Source: Terriglobus sp. RCC_193
GTDB taxonomy: Bacteria; Acidobacteriota; Terriglobia; Terriglobales; Acidobacteriaceae
Assembly: GCF_041355105.1 (NCBI RefSeq)
Contig: NZ_JBFUPK010000001.1
Span: forward strand, 930,001 to 994,000
DNA length: 64,000 bases
Reading direction: 5' to 3'
Below are positions 8,158-17,190 of the stretch, one piece after another (the stretch's first letter is position 1; each line of letters opens with the position of its first letter). The translations under genes were made by a program, and so were the position numbers. Below the pieces are notes generated by a model. It had not been told where the DNA came from and ran no database searches. It saw only the letters and a program-made list of their open reading frames with translations.

Positions 8158-9390
8158 CTACTCATACCGCAGCGCCTCAGCAGGCAGAATCTTCGCCGCC
8201 GACCCACTCGGATACAGCGTAGCCAGCAACGAAACTGCCAGCGAAACCGTCGCCACCAGAACCCCATCCATCACTCGCGGCGCAAACGGCAGATAGTCAA
8301 TCGAGTACACCTCCGCCGAAAGCTGAATGAAGTGGTAATGTCCACCGACCCACGACAGCGAATAGCCAAGTACCAACCCAATCACCGTTCCAGTCAGTGA
8401 AATCAACAATCCCTGTGCGAGGAAGATACGCCGCACCTGCTCCGGCCTCACACCAAAGCTCATCAGCACGGCAATGTCGCGCGTCTTCTCCATCACCAAC
8501 ATGGTGAGAGCAATAAGAATATTCAACGCTGCCACGCACACAATCAGCGCAATCACAATGAACGTGACGATGCGTTCCAGCGAAAGCGCACGGAACAGCT
8601 CACGGTTCTGGTCAATCCAGTTCGTCGCCTGGAAGCCCTGCCCTGCAGCCGCTTCCAGATCTTTTCCAATCTCGCGAGCGCGGTACATATCGTCCACCTT
8701 GAACGAAATGACGGAGATCAGATCCGGCTCACTAAACAACCGCTGCGCATCCACGAGTCGCGTGAACGCATAGCTGGAGTCGTACTGGTAAAAGCCGGAA
8801 TGAAAGATGCCGACTAGCTGAAACCGCTGATACTTCGGCACAATTCCCAGCGGCGTCAACTCACCCTGCGGACTCGTCACCAGTACGGTATCGCCCACAC
8901 CCGCGCCAATCGTCTCCGCTAAATCCGAACCGAAAACAATCGGGGGCAACACCATCGGACCAGTGCTCTCCAGCGCCGATGCACTTCCGGTCTTCACAGA
9001 CTGCAGCAGATCGCTGACGGTCTTTTCTTCCGCCGGAACCACGCCTTTGATCAATCCACCACCCGACCGGGGCCCGCGCGAAATCAGCACTTGTCCATAC
9101 AATCCCGGAGCCGCCGCTGTTACATGCGGTGCTTGCCGCAGCCGCTCCAGCAACGGACGCCAATCGCGGATACCGTCTCCCGCCACGCGCATCAGGTCCA
9201 CATGCGCCGTCGACCCCAGCAGCCGCGACTGCAAATCCCGCCGCATCCCATTCGTGATGGCCAGCGCAATAATCAGCGACGCTACACCCGCAGCCACACC
9301 GGCCACAGAAATCGCCGTAATCACACCAATGACCGCCTGCCGCCGCTTGGCACGCAGGTAACGGGCGGCAATAAAAAGCTCAAAGCGCAT
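8158..9390 (-). CDS. ABC transporter permease, LolC/LolE family
   Basis: This is an FtsX-like permease of 410 aa. The N-terminus FELFIAARYLRAKRRQ matches the cytoplasmic lead-in of LolC/LolE proteins. One membrane helix is at about 20-45, a large periplasmic domain spans about 46-260, and three helices follow at about 275-400. LolCDE extracts lipoproteins from the inner membrane for outer-membrane sorting. The ATG at 9390 is chosen; an in-frame TTG six codons upstream lacks a ribosome-binding site. No LolD ATPase gene is adjacent, so the partner must be encoded elsewhere, or this is a related MacB-type permease. Confidence in the family is high, in the exact role moderate. Confidence 0.82.
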   Translation of the reverse strand: MRFELFIAARYLRAKRRQAVIGVITAISVAGVAAGVASLIIALAITNGMRRDLQSRLLGSTAHVDLMRVAGDGIRDWRPLLERLRQAPHVTAAAPGLYGQVLISRGPRSGGGLIKGVVPAEEKTVSDLLQSVKTGSASALESTGPMVLPPIVFGSDLAETIGAGVGDTVLVTSPQGELTPLGIVPKYQRFQLVGIFHSGFYQYDSSYAFTRLVDAQRLFSEPDLISVISFKVDDMYRAREIGKDLEAAAGQGFQATNWIDQNRELFRALSLERIVTFIVIALIVCVAALNILIALTMLVMEKTRDIAVLMSFGVRPEQVRRIFLAQGLLISLTGTVIGLVLGYSLSWVGGHYHFIQLSAEVYSIDYLPFAPRVMDGVLVATVSLAVSLLATLYPSGSAAKILPAEALRYE

Positions 9391-9472
9391 TCGTCTAAGA
9401 CTATCCAATTGTTCTTGGAAGCGACGGGCTTTTACCTATCACTTTTTAACGAACCAGTTAGGATTAAAGGCC

Positions 9473-9498
9473 GTCATTCTGAGCGAAGCGAAGAATCC
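9473..9498. repeat. Intergenic dispersed-type repeat
   Basis: GTCATTCTGAGCGAAGCGAA and the following bases contain ATTCT and AGAAT as inverted arms (9476-9480 and 9492-9496). Words of this type (cattctgagcgaagcgaag) are, from general knowledge, widespread between genes in acidobacterial and some other genomes. Only one copy is in this window. Confidence 0.5.
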
Positions 9499-9586
9499 CG
9501 ATGGACTTCATCCTGCCCGAACCGTCCATCGCTTCCAGCCAACGAAGCCAACCAGACTTGGCAAGCGAAGCTCCGGCAGGTAGGGG

Positions 9587-9606
9587 CAGGGGCCTTCAGG
9601 CCCCTG
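9587..9606. repeat. GC-rich intergenic hairpin
   Basis: CAGGGGCC (9587-9594) pairs with GGCCCCTG (9599-9606) around the loop TTCA. It lies downstream of the esterase gene on the minus strand and could stop or stabilise that transcript; no T-run follows on either strand. Confidence 0.55.
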
Positions 9607-9622
9607 AAATCCAATCGCCAAC

Positions 9623-9644
9623 AGCCGGGGCTTTAGCCCCGGCT
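9623..9644 (-). terminator. Hairpin overlapping the esterase stop codon
   Basis: AGCCGGGGC (9623-9631) and GCCCCGGCT (9636-9644) form a perfect nine-pair stem with loop TTTA. The last two bases overlap the stop codon of the minus-strand esterase gene. It is a likely 3'-end hairpin but lacks a strong T-run. Confidence 0.5.
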
Positions 9645-10608
9645 ACTGCGCCCAGCCATTCTCTTTCAACCACTTCAACAACAAATCCGGCCAGACACTC
9701 AACTCCGGATTCGTCGGAGCCAACCCCGCACCATGAGCCCCGTGACGAAAAATGTGCATCTCAACCGGTACTTTCGCCTTTACCAGTGCCGAATAGAAAA
9801 GAAGTGAGTTAGCAATCGGTACCGTCTTGTCATCGGTTGTGCTGAACAGGAAAGTCGGAGGCGTCTGCGCCGTCACCTGCAGTTCGCTCGACATCAGCGT
9901 CACCGTCGCAGGATCAGGATTGTCTCCCAGCAGATATTTCTTCGATCCCGCATGCATCACCGCCGGATCCCACGAAATTACCGGATACGCCAGCATCAGG
10001 AAGTCAGGTCTGCTCGACACGCGCTCCATCGAATCGGTCGCCGAAGGATTGCCCGCATCAAAATGTGTTCCCGCCGACGATGTCAGATGCCCACCCGCCG
10101 AAAAGCCCCACATTCCAATGTGAGACGTATCCACGCCCCACTCCGCTGCATGTGAACGCGCAAACCGGATCGCTCGTTGCGCATCGCCAAGCTCGATCGG
10201 ATGGTGATACTTCGGCCCGAGCCGATAGCGCAGCAGCACAGCGGCTACGCCGTGGTCGTTCAGCCACTGGCAAATGTCATACCCCTCATGCTTCATTGCC
10301 AGATGAACATACCCACCCCCCGGGGCCACTACCACCAGCGAGTGCGTGGGATTCTCCTTCGGCAGGAACACGCTCACTGCTGGGATGTCGATAACGTCGT
10401 TCCCCTGCTGTCCCGGTGCACCATTCGGCCAGAGCGGCGTCCACGTATGCCCCTCAGGCAACGGCAGCAACGTCTTTCCCGGATCAGGCGGAAAGGACGC
10501 GGTAAAGCCCGAGGGAACTGCATTCTGAGCAGGAGCAGCAACCGGCGCAGCCGTCTGCGCCACACCCGCAACCGAAATAAGGGCAAGCATCACAGCAACA
10601 ATTCGCAT
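9643..10608 (-). CDS. Secreted alpha/beta hydrolase, BD-FAE/acetylxylan-esterase-like
   Basis: This 321-aa serine esterase has a signal peptide (to about residue 18), the oxyanion segment PGGGY at 96-100, and the nucleophile elbow GFSAG with Ser170. Later DDKTVP and HGAHGAG supply the probable Asp and His. It resembles the esterase family that removes acetyl or feruloyl groups from plant polysaccharides. The ATG at 10608 is chosen because AAAGGAAC lies just upstream and the signal peptide begins there; an open frame continues upstream but overlaps the divergent RecQ gene. It stands alone, with RecQ divergent. Confidence 0.82.
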   Translation of the reverse strand: MRIVAVMLALISVAGVAQTAAPVAAPAQNAVPSGFTASFPPDPGKTLLPLPEGHTWTPLWPNGAPGQQGNDVIDIPAVSVFLPKENPTHSLVVVAPGGGYVHLAMKHEGYDICQWLNDHGVAAVLLRYRLGPKYHHPIELGDAQRAIRFARSHAAEWGVDTSHIGMWGFSAGGHLTSSAGTHFDAGNPSATDSMERVSSRPDFLMLAYPVISWDPAVMHAGSKKYLLGDNPDPATVTLMSSELQVTAQTPPTFLFSTTDDKTVPIANSLLFYSALVKAKVPVEMHIFRHGAHGAGLAPTNPELSVWPDLLLKWLKENGWAQ

Positions 10609-10693
10609 CAAGGTTCCTTTGCGCACCAGCCTAACCCAGCCCACCGCATTCTGAAAACAGGGAGAAGATTGTGCGAAAATAGCACCACTCCTG

Positions 10694-12937
10694 ATGCAGC
10701 CGTCCACCCCATCTCCGGACCTCGAATCGCTCCTCCACAGCGTCTTCGGATTCCGTGAATTCCGAGCCAGCCAACAGGCCGTCTGCGAAGCGACCACCAA
10801 AGGTCGCGACGTCCTTCTGGTTATGCCGACGGGCGCAGGCAAAAGCCTCTGCTATCAACTCCCCGCTATCGCACGCGGCGGCACGGCACTCGTCATCTCG
10901 CCGCTGATCGCGCTCATGGACGACCAGGCGCACAAGCTGACTTCGCTTGGATTGCAAGTGGGTCGCATCCACTCCGGCCTCGACCGCGAAGCCAGCCGTC
11001 AGGTCTGCCGCGACTACCTCGACGGCAAACTCCAGTTCCTTTTCATTGCGCCCGAGCGCTTCCGCGTTCCCGGCTTCGGTGCGATGCTTGCCAAGCGCAA
11101 GCCCTCACTCATCGCCATTGACGAAGCCCACTGCATCTCGCAATGGGGCCATGACTTCCGTCCTGATTACCGCAACCTCGCCGCCCATCTCGACGCCCTG
11201 CGCCCCGCGCCCATCATCGCGTTAACCGCGACCGCAACGCCGCAGGTGCAGAAGGACATCGTCACCGAACTCGCGCTGAACAACGCCGCGGAATTTATCC
11301 AGGGCTTCCGCCGCACCAACCTCGCCGTAGAAGTTGTGGAAGTCTCCAAGCCACGCCGCACCGAGATGGCGCGCAAACTCCTCAGCGAATCGACAAGCCG
11401 CCCCGCAATCATCTACGCACCATCGCGCAAAGACGCGGAGACCATCGCCGGCGAACTCAACCGTGATTTCCCCACGGCCACCTATCACGCTGGCCTGGAA
11501 CCCGGCACGCGCGAGAAGGTGCAGCGCGGCTTCCTCGATGGAAAACTCGAAGTCGTCGTGGCCACCATCGCCTTCGGCATGGGTATCGACAAAGCCGATG
11601 TGCGCACCGTGCTTCACATGGCCATGCCCTCCACCGTCGAGAGCTTCTATCAGGAGATCGGCCGCGCCGGACGCGACGGCAATCCAGCGCGTTCCGTCCT
11701 GATGTACAGCTTCGCCGACCGCCGCATGCACGACTTCTTCCTGGAGCGTGATTACCCTCCCACGGACACACTCTCGCGCATTGCCACTGCCCTGCAAACC
11801 GAGCCTATCCACGCCGACGACCTCCGCATCAAGCTCCGTCTCGACCTTGATGTCTTCGGCCCTGCATTGGACAAACTGCTCGCACAGGGTGCCGCGCAGA
11901 TCGACATGGGCGGCAACGTCACCCGCGCAGAAAATCCTTCACCTGCATGGATGGCTCGTTACAACACGCAGGTCAGCTTCCGCCGCGGCCAGATCGACGC
12001 CATGATGCGTTTCGCCTCCGCTGCTGAATGCCGCATGTCCGCACTCATCCGCCACTTCGGCGATATGTCAGACAATCGCGTCTGCGGCCTCTGCGACTTC
12101 TGTTCGCCCGAACGCGCTTCCTCGCAAACCTTCCGCGATCCCTCAATCTCTGAGTTGCGCGAGATGCATCGGATCCTCCGCGAACTCGCCGCTTCACCCC
12201 ACGGAAAATCCACCGGCAAGCTGCACACTGAGCTCTACTCGCGCGACGAACTCAATCGCAAGGAACTCGACGTCCTGCTCGACGCCCTGGGCCGCGCCGG
12301 CTACCTCACGCTGGAAGCCGCAACCTTCGTCAATCCCGAGGGCAAAGAGATCAGCTATCGCCGCGCCCTCATCACGCACGAAGGCCGCGAAGCCAACGAC
12401 GGCGAACCCATCACCGGCATCCAGATGCGCGACGTCACGGAGACTGCCGCCCTGCCGTCCAAGCGTTCCCGCAGCCAATCCAAAAGCGCAGCCTCTGGCA
12501 GTCGCTCCAAATCGCAAAAGAGCGAGCAGGAAAACACCCCGCTCACCGCTGACCAGAAGATCGCCGACGCAGCCCTCCGCGCCTGGCGCGCCGATGAAGC
12601 AAAGAAGATGAAGAAGCCGGCATTCGTCATCTTCAGCGACCGCACCCTCCGCCAGATCGTCCTCGATACACCGCGCTCCGTCGAAGACCTGGAAGACGTC
12701 TCCGGCATCGGCGCAGCCAAGGCCGCCCGCTGGGGCGACGCCATCATCGCCGTTCTCCACGGCGAACTCCCGTTGCACACAACGGAGCGAACGGCGCAAC
12801 CAAACGCGCAGTCACACTCCTCAGCGGACGAATCCGCTCAAGCGTCCTCTTCTGCACCGGTGGAAAAGAAAACTGATAGCACACGCAACTTCACGCCTAC
12901 GCCCATGCGTCCATCCACGCTCTCCTACATGCGATAA
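10694..12937 (+). CDS. recQ: ATP-dependent DNA helicase RecQ
   Basis: This 747-aa superfamily 2 helicase unwinds DNA 3' to 5' in recombination and repair. It shows the Walker A motif MPTGAGKS (about residues 44-51), the DEAH box IDEAHCISQWGHDF (about 133-146), and the helicase motif IGRAGRDG. The RecQ zinc-binding cysteines lie in CRMSALIRHFGD through CGLCDFC. A charged Ser/Lys-rich linker (about 585-620) leads to an HRDC domain near 645-690 with VSGIGAAKAARWG. The last 60 residues are low complexity. No strong ribosome-binding site is seen before the ATG. It is divergent from the esterase gene. Confidence 0.93.
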   Translation: MQPSTPSPDLESLLHSVFGFREFRASQQAVCEATTKGRDVLLVMPTGAGKSLCYQLPAIARGGTALVISPLIALMDDQAHKLTSLGLQVGRIHSGLDREASRQVCRDYLDGKLQFLFIAPERFRVPGFGAMLAKRKPSLIAIDEAHCISQWGHDFRPDYRNLAAHLDALRPAPIIALTATATPQVQKDIVTELALNNAAEFIQGFRRTNLAVEVVEVSKPRRTEMARKLLSESTSRPAIIYAPSRKDAETIAGELNRDFPTATYHAGLEPGTREKVQRGFLDGKLEVVVATIAFGMGIDKADVRTVLHMAMPSTVESFYQEIGRAGRDGNPARSVLMYSFADRRMHDFFLERDYPPTDTLSRIATALQTEPIHADDLRIKLRLDLDVFGPALDKLLAQGAAQIDMGGNVTRAENPSPAWMARYNTQVSFRRGQIDAMMRFASAAECRMSALIRHFGDMSDNRVCGLCDFCSPERASSQTFRDPSISELREMHRILRELAASPHGKSTGKLHTELYSRDELNRKELDVLLDALGRAGYLTLEAATFVNPEGKEISYRRALITHEGREANDGEPITGIQMRDVTETAALPSKRSRSQSKSAASGSRSKSQKSEQENTPLTADQKIADAALRAWRADEAKKMKKPAFVIFSDRTLRQIVLDTPRSVEDLEDVSGIGAAKAARWGDAIIAVLHGELPLHTTERTAQPNAQSHSSADESAQASSSAPVEKKTDSTRNFTPTPMRPSTLSYMR

Positions 12938-12970
12938 AGTGGGTGCCCGAGGTTCGCGAAGCTAACCTGG

Positions 12971-12993
12971 GGATTTGCGCTTTGCGCAAATCC
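12971..12993. terminator. Hairpin downstream of recQ
   Basis: GGATTTGCGC (12971-12980) and GCGCAAATCC (12984-12993) form a perfect ten-pair stem with a three-base loop, 34 bases after the recQ stop. No clear T-run follows, so it may be a structured 3' end or intergenic repeat. Confidence 0.5.
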
Positions 12994-13164
12994 TACGCGA
13001 AGCCGAAGGGGTCGCTTCCCTCTCGCACCACGTCAATTCCACCGGGAAGCTGAAAACACGCAACCGCGATTTCATGGGCACGAAACAAACTGCGTATCGC
13101 TGTTAAAATGGATATATCTCCATCTCTTCATCGAAAACGTTCACCCTTACAAGGAGCATTTACC

Positions 13165-14121
13165 ATGGCTGACCTGCCCTGTTCCAACGGTAACCACGCG
13201 TCAACCGGCCTTCGGCTCAAGACTGGCCTCGCCGAGATGCTCAAGGGCGGCGTCATCATGGACGTCATGAACGTTGAGCAGGCTCGCATCGCCGAAGAAG
13301 CGGGCGCCGTCTCCGTCATGGCGCTTGAGCGCGTCCCTGCCATGATTCGCGCCGAGGGCGGCGTGGCCCGCATGGCCAATCCCAAGCTCATCAAGGAAAT
13401 CATCGCCACCGTCTCCATCCCGGTCATGGCAAAGGCGCGCATCGGCCACTTCGCCGAAGCGCAGATCCTGCAGCAGCTCGGCGTGGACTTCATCGACGAG
13501 AGCGAAGTCCTCACTCCTGCCGACGACACCTTCCACATCGACAAGCACGCCTTCACCACACCTTTCGTCTGCGGCGCTCGCAACCTGGGTGAAGCGCTTC
13601 GCCGCATCGCGGAAGGCGCAGCCATGATCCGCACCAAGGGCGAACCCGGCACCGGCGACGTTGTCCATGCCGTGCAGCACATGCGCACCATGGTCCGCGA
13701 GATCAAGCAGATTGCCGTCATGGGAGACGACGAGCTGTACAACGCCGCCAAGACCCACGGCGCGCCCTACGAACTTGTCCGTCTGGTCAAGGAACTCGGC
13801 AAGCTGCCCGTCCCCAACTTCTCCGCCGGTGGCATTGCCACCCCGGCAGACGCGGCTCTCATGATGCAGCTCGGTGCGGAAACAGTCTTTGTCGGCAGCG
13901 GCATCTTCATGAAAGAGCGCGCTACCCCTCTGGACGTGGAGAACAATGCCAAGGAGCGCGAGGAGGCCGTCAGCCGCGCCACCGCCATCGTGCAGGCAGC
14001 CCGTCACTTCGACGATCCCAAGATTCTTGCGGAAGTCAGCGAACAGGTTCTGGGCAGCATGAAAGGCCTTGCCGCCCTCGCCATCGAAGAGAAGGAACTG
14101 ATGCAGACCCGCGGCTGGTAG
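13165..14121 (+). CDS. pdxS: Pyridoxal 5'-phosphate synthase, PdxS subunit
   Basis: This 318-aa lyase subunit makes pyridoxal phosphate from ribose 5-phosphate, glyceraldehyde 3-phosphate and ammonia, and normally works with the glutaminase PdxT. The sequence matches the family throughout, for example [38 protein letters not shown] and the phosphate-binding end [13 protein letters not shown]. The ATG at 13165 is preceded by AAGGAG at the right spacing; an upstream ATG at 13108 lacks this. No pdxT lies next to it, so the glutaminase must be elsewhere. A strong terminator follows. Confidence 0.95.
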   Translation: MADLPCSNGNHASTGLRLKTGLAEMLKGGVIMDVMNVEQARIAEEAGAVSVMALERVPAMIRAEGGVARMANPKLIKEIIATVSIPVMAKARIGHFAEAQILQQLGVDFIDESEVLTPADDTFHIDKHAFTTPFVCGARNLGEALRRIAEGAAMIRTKGEPGTGDVVHAVQHMRTMVREIKQIAVMGDDELYNAAKTHGAPYELVRLVKELGKLPVPNFSAGGIATPADAALMMQLGAETVFVGSGIFMKERATPLDVENNAKEREEAVSRATAIVQAARHFDDPKILAEVSEQVLGSMKGLAALAIEEKELMQTRGW

Positions 14122-14150
14122 CCCCATTACCTACCAAAAAGTGGAGAACG

Positions 14151-14183
14151 GAAGCCGCGAGACATCGCGGCTTCTGCTTTTTC
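14151..14183 (+). terminator. Intrinsic terminator of pdxS
   Basis: GAAGCCGCGA (14151-14160) pairs with TCGCGGCTTC (14165-14174) around a four-base loop. TGCTTTTTC follows, fitting a rho-independent terminator 30 bases after the pdxS stop. Confidence 0.85.
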
Positions 14184-14240
14184 GCTTCAAATGGGGTCCA
14201 TCAAGTGTTCTAAACCCCTCCCAGAACGCCAAACAGCGCC

Positions 14241-14273
14241 ATTTCTACTAAAAACTGTAGATGAAGTAGAAAT
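14241..14273. promoter_or_regulatory. Inverted repeat upstream of the candidate RNA
   Basis: ATTTCTACT (14241-14249) and AGTAGAAAT (14265-14273) are perfect inverted copies, with a nested TCTAC/GTAGA pair between them. The AT-rich repeat sits upstream of a -10-like CATAAT (14300-14305). It may be an operator for the RNA below; a BlaI-like site is one possibility. Confidence 0.4.
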
Positions 14274-14311
14274 ATGCAACTTCTCATAGATTTCTGAGTC
14301 ATAATCAATGT

Positions 14312-14424
14312 GTGGGCAAGAAGCCCTAAAGTTCGCGGACGGTAGAGCCAACATCCCGCCGCTACAAGTTGCGTCACTGGCCTCCCCCCTATCGGCAATC
14401 TATCGTCGGTAGGGGCTTTTTTTT
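14312..14424 (+). ncRNA. Candidate structured small RNA with its own terminator
   Basis: About 110 bases without a gene can fold into several helices: GGGC/GCCC near 14314-14326, GTAG/CTAC, and GCCA/TGGC. They end in the stem formed by CCCCTA (near 14387) and TAGGGG (near 14411), followed by eight T residues. A -10-like CATAAT lies upstream. The segment AGAAGCCCTAAAG resembles the AGAAGCCTTAAA part of 6S RNA, and CTACAAG...GCG resembles its 3' portion. The expected 5' half of a 6S RNA is not evident. It could instead be an attenuator before the TIGR03435 gene. The class is unassigned. Confidence 0.4.
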
Positions 14425-14565
14425 GCTTGCCGTGAAATTTCCCTCCCTATAGCGTTCCTCATTTCCCATAACTGGACATGGCTCACACGATTTCGCATTC
14501 ATTGCACTGGGAACACCGTAGTATGGTTCTGATTTCCTCCAACAACTGCTTTCTGTGAGGTCTGC

Positions 14566-15747
14566 ATGCGCTTTTCCCTATCCGTACCGTTTCGTTCGGT
14601 AGTTCTCGCCTGCAGCTCGTTGCTGCCCGTAGCCTCGGTGACGCTGCCGGTTGCCGCGGCGCAGACAGCGTCACAGGTAAAGCTCGATGGCACATGGCAG
14701 GGTGCGGTGCGACAGCCCAACGGCACGGACAATCGATGGGTCGTAAAGATCGAAAAAGCGGCCAACGGCTGGAAAGGAACCATGTGGTTCATCGATCAAA
14801 AGTCACCGGCGATTCCGATCGAAAAAGTCGCGTTCAGCGACGGAACACTGAGCCTCAACATCGAACGTGTCTTCATTACCTACGAGGGCAAGATATCGCC
14901 AGATGGAAACACCATTGCTGGCACGCGCACGCAGGGCGACAACAAGGTGCCACTGATCTTCGTGCGGGCTACGCCGGAAACAGCGTGGACCATCCCTGAA
15001 CCTCCACCGCCCCAGCCCAGGATGGATCCCAATGCCACCCCATCCTTCGAAGTCGCTACCATCAAGCCCCAGGCGCCCGGCGACAAGGGTTTTGCATTCC
15101 TGCTGAACCACGGGAACTTCATCGGCAAGGGACTCACCCTTGAAAAGATGATGACCATCTCGTTGAACCTGAACTCCGCACAGATTGTGGGTCTGCCGGA
15201 CTGGGCCACGCAGGACAAATACGACATCGATGCTAAGCCAGACACGCCCGGCCAGCCTTCCCTGAAGCAGTTCATGGGCGAGGTCGCAAAACTCATGACG
15301 GAACGCTACGGCCTGAAGTACCACGTCGAAAAACGCATCATGACGGCCTATTCGCTGACACTGGCCAAGGGCGGTATCAAGATGAAGCCCGCACCCACGG
15401 GCTCCGGCGACATCCCAGGCTTCGGCCTTCCTCCCGGACGATTGATCATCAACAATGCAACCATGAAGGAGTTCTGCGGCCTTCTACAGTCCGATATCCT
15501 CGATCATCCAGTCGTGGACCAAACGGAGCTTGGCGCCACGCGCTACGGCGGGATGCTGAAATACCAGATGGATGACAATCAACTGATCAAGATGGGACTG
15601 AAGGCTCAGCCACAGGCCGACAACGGTGATGCGCCGCCACCGCTGATCACAGCACTCTCCGAAGAGTTCGGCCTAAAGCTGGAATCGGGCAAGATGCCGG
15701 TGGATGTGATCGTGGTGGATAGCGTTTCAAAGCCAACGCCAAACTAG
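14566..15747 (+). CDS. TIGR03435 family secreted protein
   Basis: This exported 393-aa protein has a signal peptide ending near VAAAQT. A small beta-rich domain (about 40-140) has repeated segments such as LDGTWQGAVRQPNG. The acidobacterial TIGR03435 domain spans about 155-390. Hallmarks of the latter are FEVATIKP, MMTISLNL, a DKYDIDAKP segment and PVDVIVVDSV at the end. The family is greatly expanded in soil acidobacteria and often sits with BlaI/M56 antirepressor genes, but none is adjacent here. The function is unknown. The ATG is supported by GAGG five bases upstream. Confidence 0.85.
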   Translation: MRFSLSVPFRSVVLACSSLLPVASVTLPVAAAQTASQVKLDGTWQGAVRQPNGTDNRWVVKIEKAANGWKGTMWFIDQKSPAIPIEKVAFSDGTLSLNIERVFITYEGKISPDGNTIAGTRTQGDNKVPLIFVRATPETAWTIPEPPPPQPRMDPNATPSFEVATIKPQAPGDKGFAFLLNHGNFIGKGLTLEKMMTISLNLNSAQIVGLPDWATQDKYDIDAKPDTPGQPSLKQFMGEVAKLMTERYGLKYHVEKRIMTAYSLTLAKGGIKMKPAPTGSGDIPGFGLPPGRLIINNATMKEFCGLLQSDILDHPVVDQTELGATRYGGMLKYQMDDNQLIKMGLKAQPQADNGDAPPPLITALSEEFGLKLESGKMPVDVIVVDSVSKPTPN

Positions 15748-15878
15748 AACGTCGATCTCCACTGGGCTTTCTTTCCTGACCAGACTCTTTCGCATGTTCT
15801 TCTGCTTCACCAGGGTCTATGTGTAAGAGTGCGAATAGCAACGTTGGCGCACCCAATGGGAAATGTAAGGAGTAGCGG

Positions 15879-17164
15879 ATGACACCAGGCAGCACTTCCG
15901 ATTCCGCGGATGAACTGGCTCGCTTGCGGGAGATTGTTTCCCTCAACTCAGACTGGATCTGGGAGGTCAACCCGGAAGGGCGTTATGTCTACTCTTCTCC
16001 GGTAGGAACCGAAATTCTCGGATATTCGACGGAAGAGATTCTCGGTAGAACTCCTTTGGATTTTATGTTGCCGGAGGAAGTGGCAAACGTTGGAGCTGTC
16101 TTTGCCGCAAAAACAAGGCATCGCGAACGGTTTTCCGGCCTGATCAATCGCAATCGGCGCAAGGATGGCACCGTCATTGTTCTGGAAACCAGCGGTATCC
16201 CCATCTACAACAAGAACGCCGAGTTTGCAGGCTACCGAGGCATTGATCGTGACGTCACCGCATTATGGTCACGACAGTACCAGTTGGAAGCAGTCTACGA
16301 TTCCGCACCGGTTGCGCTGTATGTCGTGGATCGCGAGCTTCGTTTTGCAAATGCGAACGATGCGATGGCACTGTTATGCGGCATTCCACCAAAAGAATTG
16401 ATTGGTCGAAAGGTTAGCGATTTTCTATCTCCATCGCACAGCGGCAAGGAAGGAAATGATTTCGCTGTCCTGGAGGCAGGCGGCAATGTGCCGAACCGTG
16501 ATATCGCGTGGGATGGGATGCAGTACGAAATGATCGTGAAGCCGTTACGTGACATCTCCAGCACTATTACCGGGCTGACGGTTGCCCTCGTCGATATTAC
16601 CGAACGAGTTCATGCAAAGCGTGCATTACAGGAAGCAAAACACCGCCTGGAAATCTATGCGGGGCAAGACTATCTGACCGGCCTGGCTAACAGACGAAGC
16701 TTCGATGAACTGCTGATTCGCTCGGTCCGCGGTGCCCTTCGCGAGAGGCAGATGATTGCCGTGATTATGGCGGACATCGATTTCTTCAAAAAATATAACG
16801 ACCGCTATGGACATCAAGCCGGTGATGTTTGTCTGCGGGAGATTGCACACGTATTACGCCACACCGTGAAGCGGCCGGAAGACGTGGTGGGGCGCTATGG
16901 CGGCGAGGAGTTCATCGCTGTCCTGCCAAACACTGGATTGGACGGCGCGAAGCTGGTTGCTGAGCAGATGCGTATTGCTGTTGAGGAGATGAACAAACCA
17001 CATGAAGATCATCCCCTGCAACATGTCACGATGAGCTTCGGCGTTGCATCCATTGATCCTGCTCTTCCATCCCCGCGGGCGCCACTCCATGGGAGACGTT
17101 AGTGAAGCAGGCCGATCAAGCTCTCTACGAAGCCAAATCCAGTGGCCGTAATTGCGTTCGTTAG
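15879..17164 (+). pseudogene. PAS-PAS-GGDEF diguanylate cyclase with a C-terminal frameshift
   Basis: The open frame from 15879 stops at 17102 after 407 residues. PAS domains lie at about 10-125 and 140-250 and a GGDEF domain from about 262. The active site is RYGGEEF, and an RPED inhibitory site lies five residues before GGEEF, so c-di-GMP synthesis with product feedback would be expected. The last helix of the domain is missing from this frame. It is encoded in another frame as TLVKQADQALYEAKSSG, ending at 17164. A one-base insertion or deletion between about 17055 and 17090 would restore a full protein. AAGGAG lies before the start. Whether this is a true mutation, a sequencing error or a recoding site cannot be told. 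Confidence 0.75.
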
Positions 17165-17190
17165 AAACAAATCGCTTCCGCTGAAAACAC

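Larger units (their letters stand above)
14122..14565. other. 444-base intergenic region
   Basis: The gap holds the pdxS terminator, the AT-rich inverted repeat, the candidate RNA with its terminator, and about 140 bases of leader for the TIGR03435 gene. No coding frame with a credible start is seen in it. Confidence 0.6.

Noticed and set aside
9473-9644. CRISPR-like array from repeated hairpins
   Set aside because: The hairpins differ in sequence, are not regularly spaced, and no cas gene is nearby; they fit intergenic repeats or transcript ends.
10609-10842. Upstream extension of the esterase frame
   Set aside because: It overlaps the start of the divergent recQ gene. The signal peptide and ribosome-binding site mark 10608.
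11222-11812. 196-codon minus-strand frame inside recQ
   Set aside because: It is a shadow of the recQ gene, with no start signal.
14502-14527. Promoter TTGCAC...TATGGT before the TIGR03435 gene
   Set aside because: The spacer is only 14 bases, outside the usual range.
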